64,000 nucleotides of DNA from DATBGZ01 sp963803115 (GTDB lineage Bacteria > Actinomycetota > Actinomycetes > Mycobacteriales > Micromonosporaceae): positions 62,001 through 126,000 of the forward strand of contig CAWDLN010000003.1 of NCBI GenBank assembly GCA_963803115.1. The letters are read 5' to 3'. The first letter of the stretch is position 1. Every line of letters starts with the position of its first letter. Shown here one piece after another: positions 45,888 to 56,769 of this stretch. The notes beneath the pieces were generated by a model. The model saw only the letters and a list, made by a program, of their open reading frames with translations. It was not told the origin of the DNA and ran no database searches. Made by a program: the position numbers and the translations under genes.

Positions 45888-47158
45888 GTGGCCTCGGTGA
45901 CCCTGATCGCCAGTTCCGTCTTCCTGTTCGTATTCGCGGCGATCACGCTGTGGTGGACAATGCACGCGTGGCGGACGCCGGAAACGCTGGCCGCCACCCG
46001 GTTCGCGCCACCGGATGGCACGCACGAGCTCTCGTTCTCGTTGCTGGTGCCAGCACGGCATGAGGAGCAGGTGCTTGAACATACGGTGCACCGCCTGCTC
46101 GAGTCGTCGCATACGGATTACGAGATCATCATCATCGTCGGCCATGACGACCCGGATACATCGGCCGTGGCCTGGCGCGTGGCGGCCACCGCGCCGGAAC
46201 GGATCCGTGTGGCCGTCGATACCAACGAGCGCAAGAACAAGCCGAAGGCGATGAACACGGCGCTGCCGCACTGCCGGGGCGACGTCGTGGGCGTCTTCGA
46301 CGCCGAGGATCAGGTCCACCCGCTCCTGCTTGAGCATGTCGACCACGCCTTCCGCACGACCCGTGCGGACGTGGTACAGGGCGGCGTGCAGCTGATCAAC
46401 TTCCACTCCAACTGGTACAGCCTGCGCAACTGCCTGGAGTACTTCTTCTGGTTCCGTAGCCGGCTGCATCTGCACGCGCGCAAGGGTTTCATTCCGCTCG
46501 GCGGCAACACCGTCTTCGTGCGGACCGATCTGCTCCGGCGAGGCCGGCGGCTGGGACGGCGACTGCCTCGCCGAGGACTGCGACCTGGGCGTCCGGCTTT
46601 CCCGCGATGGGCAAGAAGGTCGTCGTCGCCTACGACTCGGCCATGGTGACCCGGGAGGAGACGCCAGCGTCGCTCGGCAGCCTGTTCCGTCAGCGCACCC
46701 GGTGGAACCAGGGGTTCCTCCAGGTCTGGCGTAAGGGGGACTGGCGTGGCCTGCCGCGGTTCGGCCAGCGGATGTTCGCCCGCTACACCCTTACCGGGCC
46801 GTTCGTTCAAGCGCTGTCGGCGGTGCTCGTACCGGTTGGGCTCTTCATTGGAATATTTGCCGATGTCCCGGTCGGCGTGGCCCTGCTCACGTTCGCGCCG
46901 GTGGTGCCGATGACTGCCATGTTCATGTTCAACATGGTCGGCCTCCATGACTTCGGAAAGCAGTACGGGTTGCGGATCCGGTGGTGGGACTACGCCAAGC
47001 TGGTTGTCGGTTCGATCCCTTACGCACTCGTGCTCTCCGCGGCCGCCGCGCGCGCCGTATGGCGGGAACGGCGCGGTCGCCGCGATTGGGAGCTCACGCG
47101 TCACGTCGGCGCACATCTGGCGACGCGCGAGCCGGCCGTTGAGGGCGGAGCGGCGTGA
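45888..47158 (+). CDS. Processive family 2 glycosyltransferase (cellulose synthase-like), two frameshifts
   Basis: A membrane GT2 starting at a GTG (VASVTLIASSVFLFVFAAITLWW, helix). Catalytic motifs: LSFSLLVPARHEEQV, KNKPKAMNTAL, DxD in VFDAEDQVHPLLLEH, EDCDLGVRL read across frame breaks near 46545 and 46600, and QxxRW as RQRTRWNQGFLQVW. Three or four C-terminal helices follow. These features mark processive beta-glycan synthases of the CslA type. It opens a run of genes joined by GTGA overlaps that ends with a galactose-oxidase-like protein, as cslA and glxA do in Streptomyces. Confidence 0.83.
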
Positions 47159-48805
47159 CGACGATCGCCGATCCGGCGGCGCCCGCTCGAGCGGCGGCAC
47201 CCGCGCTTCCCGCGCCGCCGGCCCCATCCATCGAGCCGTATCGGGACGCCGCTGCGGTCCAGGCCGGTGTCCGTGCCCGCTTGAACAAGCCGTATCGCCG
47301 GTGGGCCGCCCCCGTTGCCGTGGCGTGTGTCGGTGCGCTGGTGCTCATCCTCAACGGATGGAACATCACCGGCTATCCCGGGCTCAGTGACGACGAGGGC
47401 ACCTACCTGGCCCAGGCGTGGGCGGTGCGGCATAGCCTCGGGCTGGCGCACTACACCTACTGGTACGACCACCCACCGTTTGGCTGGATTCAGCTCGCGG
47501 GACTGTCGTGGTCGCCGCCGCTGCTGTTGCCGCACGCACCGGCGGTCGCGGCCGGACGGTTGGCGATGCTGCCGGTGTTCGGGCTCACCCTTGGGCTGCT
47601 GTACGTGCTGGCGCGGCGGATCGGCCTGACCCGGTGGGCGTCGGCGCTGGCGATGGTCCTTTTTGGACTTTCTCCGCTCTCGGTGACGCTGAACCGGCAG
47701 ATCTACCTCGACAGCTTTGCGGTCGCGTGGATCCTGCTGGCCTTGGTGCTCGCCATGTCCCCTCGCCGGCACCTGTGGCACCACGTCGCCGCCGGTAGTG
47801 CGACCGCCATTGCCGTCCTGTCCAAGGAGACCATCCTGCTCGCCCTGCCGGCCGTGGTGTTGGCCTTGTGGCGCACCACCAAGGGCGGGCCGCGCGCGTA
47901 CTCCTGCGCTGGCTATGCCGCCGGGCTCGTCCTGGTGGGGCTGTTCTACCCGATCTACGCGCTACTACGCGGCGAGTTGTTCCCCGGGCCCGGTCACGTC
48001 TCGCTGGTGGGCGCCTGGCAGTTCCAGCTGGCCGATCGCGGTGGGTCAGGCTGGATTCTCGCGCCCGGCTCCCCGTCGAACGAGCTTCTGCATTCCTGGC
48101 TCTACTACGATCAGGTGCTGCCCTTGGCGGGCGTTGCGGCCACGATCGTCGGGCTGTTCGCACGTCGCCTCCGCGTTCCGGCCTTGGCGTCGGGACTGCT
48201 GCTGCTGATGGCGCTGCGTCCGTCGGGCTACCTGCCGGCGATGTACGTGATCCAGCTCCTGCCGTTCTTCGCCGTCCTTGTCGCCGGTGTAGCCGGCGGC
48301 GCCGTCCGCCGCGTGGTACGGCTCGGCCCGCGCGAGGACCGCACGGCGGTTTCGGCTGCCGAACTGCCGTGCTCGCGGGCCGCGGCCGTGCTCGTAGTCG
48401 CCGCGCTCGTTCCACAATGGTCGGTCGGCCTCCGGCACGCGCTCACCGCTGACGACAACAGCCCGGTACGCCTCGGCCGCCGACTGGCTGCGCGAGCGCG
48501 GCTCGGTTGAGCCCCACGCCCGCGTCGTGCTCGATGACGTGCTCTGGCTCGACGCGGTCGAAGCCGGCTTCGAGCGGGAACGTGTGATCTGGTTCTACAA
48601 GCTCGACCTTGACCCCGCCGTGGCGGCGACGCTGCCGCGCGGGTGGCGCGATGTCGACTATCTCGTTTCGAGCCCAGCCATCCGGGCCGAACCGACCGGG
48701 TTGCCAATGCTGACGACCCTGCTGCAACGCTCCACTGTGGTCGTCACGTTCGGCACCGGATCCGACCGAATCGAAATCCGTCGCATCGACAAGGAGGCAT
48801 CGTGA
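47155..48805 (+). CDS. GT39-like polytopic glycosyltransferase, one frameshift
   Basis: A membrane protein with about ten helices. The luminal loop motif GLSDDEGTYLAQAWAVRHS and YWYDHPPFGWIQLAG are typical of the ArnT/PMT (GT39) superfamily, which uses polyprenyl-phosphate sugars as donors. The frame breaks near 48465, after which DWLRERG..., then LDDVLWLDAVEAGFERERVIWFYK and the soluble C-terminal domain continue to 48805. Start and stop overlap both neighbours by 4 bp. It presumably adds sugars outside the membrane to the cluster's glycan. Confidence 0.78.
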
Positions 48806-49962
48806 CCGCGGTCGCGCAGGAGTTGGTCCGTGATGAGCCCCGCCCGGTTGATCACCCACCGCACGTCTCGGTGGTCGTCCCCACATTCAATGAGCGGGAC
48901 AACATCGGCGAGCTCCTCGCCAGGCTGATTCCGGTAATGCCGCCGCACAGCGAGGTGATATTCGTTGATGACAGTCGGGACGACACACCCGACGTCATCG
49001 CCGAAGCGGCCGGCGATTGTCCGGTCCCGCTGCGAGTCCACCACCGACCGGTCGCCGAAGGCGGTCTTGGCGGGGCGGTGGTCGAGGGTCTGCGACGGCC
49101 CGCGGCACGTGGGTCGTCGTGATGGACGCCGACCTGCAGCACCCGCCGGAGCTGGTGGCGGACCTGATCGCCGCTGGCGACAGGGCCCAGGCCGACCTGG
49201 TCGTGGCGAGCCGGTACGCGGATGGGGGCAGCCGCGCCGGTCTGGCCAACACATACCGGCAGATCGTGTCCCAGTCATCGACGCGGCTCGCCAAGTGCGC
49301 CTTTCCGGCCCGGCTGCGGGGCGTCTCCGACCCGATGAGCGGATTCTTCGCCGTCCGTTGCCTCCATATTGGACGTTTCCGAGCTGAAACCGCTGGGTTA
49401 CAAGATAATGCTTGAGCTCATCGTGCGGGCCAAGCCGTCGCGTGTGATCGAGGTGCCGTTCACGTTCGGCGAGCGATTCGCGGGCGACTCCAAGTCGACC
49501 TTGCGGGAGGGTCTGCGATACCTGCGCCATCTTGCGATCCTGCGATTGTCGAGCACCTCGGGCAGAATTCTCGCGTTTGCCGCCATCGGGCATCGGGCGT
49601 CCTGCCGAACCTCCTGGCGATGCAGGCGCTCACGGGGCTATTCGGCGTGCACTACCTGGCCGCCGCGATCGCGGCCAACCAGTGCGCGATCCTGTGGAAC
49701 TTCATCCTGACGGACACCCTCGTCTTCGCTGATCGGCGCCGGCGTCGGCTGGGAGTACGCGGTTCGCCCGATTCGCATTATCAACAACCTGGACCTGGTG
49801 CCCGCATCCCCCTGCTTGCGATTCTTGTGGGTGAGCTCGGCATGGGCTACCTGACGTCCACAGTGGTCACCCTGCTCGTGATGGCGGTGGCCCGGTTCGC
49901 GGTGCTGGACCGGGTGATCTATGTCCGCGACCAGGGACGTGCCCGCCTGGGACGTCGCGTGA
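48802..49962 (+). pseudogene. Dolichol-phosphate-mannose-synthase-like GT2 fused to GtrA, several frameshifts
   Basis: From a GTG overlapping the previous stop, the GT2 domain reads VSVVVPTFNERDNIGELLARL, VIFVDDSRDDTPDVI, then after a break near 49105 GTWVVVMDADLQHPPELVADL and RGVSDPMSGFFAV. After a break near 49370 comes DVSELKPLGYKIMLELIVR, VIEVPFTFGERFAGDSK. Beyond about 49590 the GtrA part follows (MQALTGLFGVHYLAAAIAAN, CAILWNFILTDTLVFADR). Another break near 49750 precedes IPLLAILVGELGMGYLTS. Such fusions make and flip polyprenyl-phosphate sugars, which would feed the GT39-like enzyme. The end at TGA 49960-49962 is a best guess. Broken reading more likely reflects sequence errors. Confidence 0.68.
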
Positions 49963-52122
49963 ACCAGCGACGCAACCGTTCGCTTCATTACGGGCCGCCG
50001 GCATCGGCTGCCGGTCAGCCCTCGGTCGCACCGCGATGGGTCCGCACCGCGTGGCGTGTGCGGCCGCCGCCGTCATTGGAGTGCGACTGCCAACGCCATA
50101 CGCCTTCGCCGCGGCGAATCTGGTGGTCAACGGTGCTTCGAGGCCGTCTCCGGACGGCATGCCGACCTGCTGGGAGAAGTCCGGCTGGGGCGACAACGAG
50201 TTCACCTTCGCGGTGACCGTCAGCCGCGCACAGCGGCAGCAAGGCCATGTCCGTCACGCGGTCACCCGGCGCGCCGACGGCGACCGCAAGGCCTGATGAT
50301 GGAGACCGACCTGCGCGCCGGAGGTCACGCCGGGGCACCAGTACGACCTGTCGGTCTGGTACACGACCACCACCCCGGACACCGTCGATGACGGTGTTCC
50401 GCCACGACGTGACGGCGGGCTGGCAGTACTGGACCGACCTGGCTGGCACCTCGAGGTGACGGTCACGTGGACCCAGCAAGCGGTCCGTACGCCCGCGGTG
50501 CCCGCCGGACACCGACCAGATCACCTGGGGCGTCTCCGTCTACGGCATCGGCACCGTCGATCACCGACGACTACACCATGGATGGACGCGACCCGATGCC
50601 CGCGCCACCGGCATCCCGTGCACGCGCCGGCGACGCCTGCACCAAGGGCCGCTGGGAGGTGATGCCGTTCACGCGAACCGGTGCGCGGCATGCACGCCGT
50701 GGTCCTCCACAACGGCAAGGTGCTGCTGGTGGCCGGCTCCGGCAACAGTCCGGACAACTTCGCCGCGGGCACGTTTCACCACGCGCTGTGTACGACCCGG
50801 AGACGGGCTCGTTCAAGACCAGGTCCCGACGCCGGCGGACATGTTCTGCGCGGGGCACGTCCAGCTCGCCGACGGCCGGGTGCTCATCATGAGCGGCAAC
50901 AAGGCCTATCCCGCCGCCGACGGCAGTCACGGCTACGAGGGCTGCAAGGACTCGTACATCTTCGACCCGGCGACCGAGACGTACAGCCAGGACCAACGAC
51001 CTGAACGACGGCCACTGGTACCCGTCGGCGACGTGCTCGGCAACGGTGACGTCATCTCCTTCGGCGGGCTGCGCGAGGACTCCAGCCGGCACGCGTCACG
51101 GCCGAGAACTACTCGGCGTCGCAGGGTCGCAGTGGCTGCCGCTCGGGCAGGTCAACCAGACCTGGTCGTTCTGGGGCCTGTATCCGTCGATGATCCTGAT
51201 GCAGGACGGGCGGCTCTTCTACACGGGCAGCCACGTCTTCGGCAACGGCACGCCGGGCACCGGTGCCTCGATCTACGACTACACGCCGACGACGGTCGCG
51301 GACGTTCCGGGTCTGCAGAACAAGGACGAGCGGGACCAGTCGGCTGAGCGTGCTGCTGCCGCCGGCCCAGGACCAGCGGGTGCTGACCATGGGCGGCGGC
51401 AACATCGGCTCCAACCCGGACGCGAACCGGCTCACCGACATCATCGACCTGAAGGCGGCCCAGCCGGCCTACTATACGCCGGGCCGCTGTTGCCGCAGGG
51501 CACCGTCGACCGGCAACGGCAGGTCGCCGAGACCGGCGCCCAGGGCAAGATGTACGTCTCGGCGGTCCTGCTGCCGGACGGCAAGGTGCTTGAGACCGGG
51601 CGGCGGCCTGCACAACCGCGCCGACCCGGTGTACGAGGCCTCGATGTTCGACCCGGCCACCGACACCTTCGACCGCGGGCATGGCGGCCGACCCGATGCC
51701 GCGGACCTACCACTCCTCCGCGTTCCTGCTTGCCCGACGGCCGCGTGATGGCGATCGGGGACAACCCGGGCAACGGCTCGTTCGGAACCACATGTCCATC
51801 TACACCCCGCCGTACCTGTTCAAGGGCGCCCGCCCGCAGATCACTGTCCGTCGATCAGTCCAGAGTGGAGGTACGGAGCGACCCAGCAGCATCACAGTCG
51901 ACACGGCCGATCGTCAAGGCCGAGCTGATTCGCCCGGCCGCGGTCACCCACTCCTCGGACCCGAACCAGCGTTTCATCGAGTTGCCGATGAGCGTCGACG
52001 GCACCACCATCGACCTCAACGTCACGAGCAACCCGAACATGGCACCGCCCGGCTGGTACATGCTCTTCGTGCTCGATGCCAACGGCGTCCCGTCGGTCGC
52101 CCAATGGGTACACCTGACATGA
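49959..52122 (+). pseudogene. Galactose oxidase-like copper radical oxidase (GlxA-type), many frameshifts
   Basis: Joined across at least eight breaks this is a secreted protein: short signal-like segment (ATG alternative at 50036), an N-terminal carbohydrate-binding-like domain (NLVVNG, GMPTCWEKSGWGDNEFTFAV, YDLSVWYTTTTPDT), Kelch blades, and a DUF1929 C-terminal domain. All radical-copper ligands have counterparts: the Cys of the Tyr-Cys cofactor in MFCAGHVQL (codon 50847), Tyr in HWYPSATV (51019), Tyr-His in RTYHSSAFLLP (51708-51713), and His in VTHSSDPNQR (51949). GlxA in Streptomyces oxidises the CslA glycan. The conserved active site argues that the gene is functional and the sequence is faulty. 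Confidence 0.72.
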
Positions 52123-52643
52123 GAGCGTCCACAGGGGATCGTTGGCGACCCTCGGTTCTCGTGCTGATCATCGTCACACTGACTGGGCTGCTCGCCGTGC
52201 TCACCTGGGCGAACGCGTCGCCGCCGACCCGGCCGACCGTAACCGGATCGGCGACGCCGGAGCCGAGCACAACCGCCGATCGGCCAGCCCCTGGACAAAG
52301 CGGCGTCGCGGTTACACCGCCGGCCGGCCAACCCGGCTCTTCTGGGATATTGACCACACCCGGTACCGTCACCACGCCGTTTGTCCAGAACTTCGGACCG
52401 TTGGCGAGCCCGGCCGCGCCACTCGCGTCGCCGACGGCGCCGGAGGCCTTTCAGGTGGGCGACGGGTGCGACCACGGCTACGGCGACGTCAACCAATGCG
52501 TCCCGACTCGTTTCCCGCCGGGCGTAACCGACGGCTGCGCCTGGTTGAAGTCGCACGGCTTCGGACCTCTGGTCGTGCACGGCGAAGACCGGCTGGGGCT
52601 CGATCGCAACCGGGACGGGGTCGCCTGTGGCCCTGGCGACTAG
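52119..52643 (+). CDS. Secreted excalibur-domain protein
   Basis: A 174-aa protein whose ATG overlaps the oxidase stop. It has an N-terminal membrane/signal helix (PSVLVLIIVTLTGLLAVLTW), a long Pro/Thr/Ser-rich linker, then a Cys-containing segment (GDGCDHGYGDVNQCVPTRFP, GVTDGCAWLKSHGF) and a C-terminal excalibur calcium-binding motif LDRNRDGVACGPGD. It closes the glycan cluster and is probably a wall-associated partner. Its TAG overlaps the stop of the convergent gene. Confidence 0.75.
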   Translation: MRASTGDRWRPSVLVLIIVTLTGLLAVLTWANASPPTRPTVTGSATPEPSTTADRPAPGQSGVAVTPPAGQPGSSGILTTPGTVTTPFVQNFGPLASPAAPLASPTAPEAFQVGDGCDHGYGDVNQCVPTRFPPGVTDGCAWLKSHGFGPLVVHGEDRLGLDRNRDGVACGPGD

Positions 52644-53290
52644 CCCTCGCCGAGCGGCTGGTGGGCGAGCACGGTGTGCCGGCGGGTGCGAATCGCGACC
52701 ACGGCCGCGAGCGCCAGGCCGCCGGCGAGCGGAACCATCGTCAACGGGCTGGCGCTGCCGGCCGCACCGATCGCGGCACCGAGCAGCGCGTAGGTCACCG
52801 CCGACGGCGTGCCGGCGATGAGCGTGCCGAGCGCGTAGTCGCGCACGCGTACCGAGGATGTGCCGTAGGCGTACCCCATCAGGCCGTACGGCCCGAGTGG
52901 CAACGCCCGTACCGCCGCGACCGCGAGCACGCCCTCGCGAGTGATCCAGCGCTCGAGCCCAAGCCAGCGCCGGCCGGCGCGGCGGGCCACGAAGTCGCGC
53001 CCCATTGCCCGGCCCAGACCAAACGTGAGGGCGGCCGCGAGCATCGCCAGCACCAGGGCGCACACCGCGCCGACGGTCGCGCCGAAGAGGAGTCCACAGG
53101 CGACCGAGATCGGGGTACGCGGTACGAGTGCCACGAGGAGCGCGGCGCCCACCGCCACGCCGGCGATCGGAGCGAGCAGGCCAAGTCGCTGCACCGCGGG
53201 CGGCACCGCCTGCAGCGGAAGCAGGAACGCTGTGGTGGCCATCGCCGCGACCGCGAGCATCAGCGCGATCAGGCGGCGGGTCGGACTCAC
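52640..53290 (-). CDS. TVP38/TMEM64-family membrane protein
   Basis: A 216-aa protein from a GTG at 53288-53290 with about five helices. The VTT-domain landmarks are VALVPRTPISVACGLLFGATVGAV, then FGLGRAMGRDFVARRAG, and VRALPLGPYGLMGYAYGTSSVRVRDYALGTLIAGTP. The family is related to DedA proteins, which act in lipid carrier handling and membrane homeostasis. It overlaps the excalibur gene tail to tail. Confidence 0.82.
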   Translation of the reverse strand: MSPTRRLIALMLAVAAMATTAFLLPLQAVPPAVQRLGLLAPIAGVAVGAALLVALVPRTPISVACGLLFGATVGAVCALVLAMLAAALTFGLGRAMGRDFVARRAGRRWLGLERWITREGVLAVAAVRALPLGPYGLMGYAYGTSSVRVRDYALGTLIAGTPSAVTYALLGAAIGAAGSASPLTMVPLAGGLALAAVVAIRTRRHTVLAHQPLGEG

Positions 53291-53323
53291 CGGCCGAGCG
53301 TACCGGTCGCATAAGGTTCCGAC

Positions 53324-54070
53324 GTGGGCCTCGACCTCCTGGAACTGTTGCCGCCGTCGTGGCGGGAGCCAATGGCGCCGTACCTCGACCCGGACGTGGT
53401 TTCGAAGCTGAGCCGGTTTGTCGAGACCGAGTACGCCACACACGACGTCTTCCCACCGCTCGAGGACGTGTACGCGGCGCTGCGGCTATGCCCATACGCC
53501 CGCACCCAGGTGTTGATCCTCGGCCAGGATCCGTACCACCGGGTCGGCCAAGCGCACGGTCTCAGCTTCAGTGTGCGACCGGGCGTCGCGGTGCCGCCGT
53601 CATTGCGCAATGTGTATAAGGAGATCCGGGACGACCTCGGCGTGACGCCGCCACCAAACGGTGACCTGACCCGATGGGCGGCGCAGGGTGTGTTGCTGCT
53701 CAACGCGGTGCTGACGGTGCGGGCGGGCGAGCCCGCGTCGCACGCCGGCAAGGGTTGGGAGCACGTCACGGACGCGGCGATCCGGGCGCTCAACGATGCG
53801 CCGTCTCGGGTGGTCTTTCTCCTCTGGGGTGCGCACGCGCGCAAGAAGGCCGCATTTGTCACGTCCCCGCGCCACGTTGTGATCGAGGCGGGCCACCCGA
53901 GCCCGGCCAGCCCACGCGGCTTCCTCGGCACCCGCCCCTTCAGCGCCTGCAATCAGGCTCTGGTGGCCGCTGGTCGTGCGCCGGTCGACTGGTCCGGCGC
54001 CGCCGTCATCGCGGATCTGGCGGAGACGACTGCAGAAGATCGGCCACGGAGCCGTCGAGCCCGTCGGTGA
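53324..54070 (+). CDS. ung: Uracil-DNA glycosylase (family 1)
   Basis: Removes uracil from DNA at the first step of base-excision repair. The GTG at 53324 gives 248 aa. The water-activating loop is VLILGQDPYH (D69), the uracil-stacking region LLLNAVLTVRAGEPASHAGKGWE, and the minor-groove leucine-type loop EAGHPSPASPRGFLGTRPFS. The last ~65 bp overlap the convergent membrane-protein gene. Confidence 0.94.
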   Translation: MGLDLLELLPPSWREPMAPYLDPDVVSKLSRFVETEYATHDVFPPLEDVYAALRLCPYARTQVLILGQDPYHRVGQAHGLSFSVRPGVAVPPSLRNVYKEIRDDLGVTPPPNGDLTRWAAQGVLLLNAVLTVRAGEPASHAGKGWEHVTDAAIRALNDAPSRVVFLLWGAHARKKAAFVTSPRHVVIEAGHPSPASPRGFLGTRPFSACNQALVAAGRAPVDWSGAAVIADLAETTAEDRPRSRRARR

Positions 54071-54845
54071 ACGCGACCGCCTCCGTCGCGGGAGCGGTGT
54101 CGCCACCGAACGGTCGTGACGATCCGGCGATGGCGAGCACCAGCCCGACGAACGCGACGACGGCCGCCGGCACCAGGCCGACCGCGGCCTCCTCAGTGCT
54201 CATGTTGCCGCCAACGAATGCACCGGCGATCAGGACAATGATGCCGGCGCCGAGGCCGAGGTAGAGAAGGAATCGGCCCATGCCGCGCACGGACGTCGCA
54301 AACCGGTACGGCAGCCCGATCAACAGCGCGATGAGCGCCAAGGCACCGCCCGCGTAGACGAGCGGAATGCCGTTGTCCCAGTCGCCGGCTCGAAACGCGG
54401 CGACGATGACGATCAGGCCGCCCTGCAGCACCCATCGCAGCGGCAGGAACCACCACGGATCCTTCCGCGGGAACGCGCGTCGGGACGGACCAGAACGAAG
54501 GCGCCGAGCATGGCCAGCGGCGACCCACGGCGGCGCCGATGCCGAGGCTGGTCAAAACGCCTCGGTGTTGAACCCGACTTCGTACCAGTAAAGCGGTGCC
54601 CGTGCATAGGCCATCGCCGGCGTCGCGACCCCCAGGACCATGAGGGCGATGCCGAGGTTTCGTCGATGGCCGCCCCACAGCAGGCCGATCACGGCGAGGA
54701 GGATCGCCTCCACGCCGATGGCGATCTGGACGTCGTCGTGGGTACGGACGGGCTCGACAGCAGCGGCGTAGACACCGACGAGGAGTGCGAGCCAGCTGAG
54801 GCTGACATCGATGATGGTGCGAAGGTTCGGGCCGGGGGCGCTCAC
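54006..54845 (-). CDS. Polytopic membrane protein of unknown function, broken
   Basis: Two open segments on the same strand probably form one protein. The first (54552-54845, GTG start) has helices IIDVSLSWLALLVGVYAAAV and IAIGVEAILLAVIGLLWGG. It stops at a TGA in ...EVGFNTEAF, where the next frame continues TSLGIGAAVG. After another break near 54490 comes PRKDPWWFLPLRWVLQGGLIVIVAAF and four more helices. They could instead be two genes. No family recognised. The 3' end overlaps ung. Confidence 0.5.
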
Positions 54846-54941
54846 GCTCGGCAGTGTAGACCCCAATCGCCCAACCTCGATCTGACGCGATGGGTGTTCA
54901 GGAGCGTCGCCATTCCGACGTCGGCTTAGACTCAGCGCGTG

Positions 54942-56653
54942 ATGTCCGGTTCGGCGGCTGGCCGACGAGCGCGCGCTCTGCGTGACGCGCCGGGGTCTGG
55001 ACAGATCGCGAAAACGATGGCTGTCGCTGACCGCCTTGAGCGAGCCCGGGAACTTTTCGAGCGTCGGATGTGGGCTGACGCTTTCGACCAGCTGGCAGCG
55101 GCTCATCGTGATGGGCGGTTGGACGTCGAGGATCTCGAGCGCCTTGCGGTCGCCGCGTACATGGTCGGGCGAGACGACGATTGTGAAGAGGCCTGGATGG
55201 CCGCGCACCGCGACTGCCTGCGGCGCGGGAAGGCTGAGCGCGCCGCACATTGCGCTTTCTGGCAGGCGCTCTGGTCTGTTCTTTCGGGGTGAGGTGGCTC
55301 CAGCGATGGGTTGGGTCGCGCGCGGGGGCCGGCTGTTGGAAGACGGCCGCGGGGAATGTGTCGAGAACGCGTGGCTGCTAATCCTTAATGGATTGCCGCG
55401 CCTGTTCGAGGGTGATGCGGACGGAGCGTATTCGAGTTTCCTCACGGCGGGGGAGATCGCTGGGCGTCTCGGGGATGCCGATGCGGCGATGTTCGCGCGG
55501 CTCGGCCGCGGGTATTCGCTGATTCTGCAGGGACGAGTCGGGGAGGGCATGGCGTCTGCTCGACGAGGTCATGGTCTCGATCACGGCGGACGAGGTTGGG
55601 CCGATTGTCGCAGGGATCGGCTATTGCCAGGTGATCGCCCTGTGCCAGGCGGTGTTCGATCATCGTCGCGCGAGGGAGTGGACGGAAGCACTTACCCGAT
55701 GGTGCGATTCGCAGCCTGGCATCGTTCCATTTCGAGGAAACTGTCTTGTCCATCGCTGCGAGATCTTTCAGTTGCACGGCGCATGGACGGAAGCCCTGGA
55801 ATCCGCCCGGCGAGCCTGCGAGTGGCTCGTTGGACCACCAACATGGGATGCGCTTGGATCCGCCTATTATCAGCTCGGCCGAGATCCAGCGGCTGCGCGG
55901 TGAGTTCGAGGACGCAGAGGATTCCTACCGCCGAGCAAGCAAGGCCGGACGCGACCCCGAGCCAGGGATGTCGTTGCTCCGCTTGGCGCACGGGCGAATC
56001 GATCTGGCTCTCGCCGGCCATCCGCCGCGCGCTCGATGAGGCGCATGATGCCGATCTCTCGGTCCCGTCTCCTGCCCGCCTGTGTCGAGGTCTTGTTTGA
56101 AAGCGGGGACGTCGTGGCGCGCGGGCGGCGGCCGATGAGCTTGCCGAGATCGCGGCGCAGCTCAATTCGACGTATCTGGACGCCGTCGCTGCCGAGGCGG
56201 GCGGTGCGGTTGCGTTGATGGAAGGTCACCCGCGGGCGGCGCTAGGCGACACTGCGAACCGCGAGTCGCTCGTGGCGCATTCTGGACGCGCCGCATCAGG
56301 CGGCCCGGGTCAGGTTGCTGATCGCAGTCGCGTGCCGCGAGCTCGGCGATCATGCCAGCGCCGACCTCGAGTTCGACGCGGCCCGAAGCGCGTTCGAGGA
56401 GCTGGGCGCGCGGCCCGACCTCGCCCGCTTGGCTCGCTTGAGGGGTGCACCGCGGAAGGGAGGGCTGAGCCGGCGTGAGCGGGACGTGCTCACCCTTGTG
56501 GCCGTGGGCAAGACCAATCGTGCGATCGCAACCGAGCTCTATATCAGCGAGAAGACGGTTGCCCGGCACCTCAGCAACATCTTCACGAAGCTGGGGCTTT
56601 CGACGCGATCTGAAGCCACCGCGTATGCGCACAAGCACGGCCTCGCGCACTAA
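54942..56653 (+). pseudogene. LuxR-family regulator with TPR-like N-terminal region, multiple frameshifts
   Basis: The N-terminal region reads in pieces: RLERARELFERRMWADAFDQL, CVENAWLLILNGLPRLFEGDA, GDADAAMFARLGRGYSLILQG, CEIFQLHGAWTEALESARRAC, LRGEFEDAEDSYRRASKAGR. These are helical repeats of the kind seen in large ATP-independent LuxR regulators. Breaks lie near 55265, 55565, 55870, 56030, 56110 and 56240-56290. The C-terminal DNA-binding domain is intact (LSRRERDVLTLVAVGKTNRAIA, ISEKTVARHLSNIFTKLGL). The downstream methyltransferase is its probable target. A start at ATG 55017 is also possible. Real decay or sequence error cannot be separated here. Confidence 0.7.
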
Positions 56654-56769
56654 CCCATTACGCAGAACTACCCATGTCACGTCGTCGCGCAATTGGGTAT
56701 TCCGCCGGAAGTTTGACTCTGGCGCCGAGCCCTACGGTCAGGTCGATCCCATTCTTCAAGGAGGAGACG

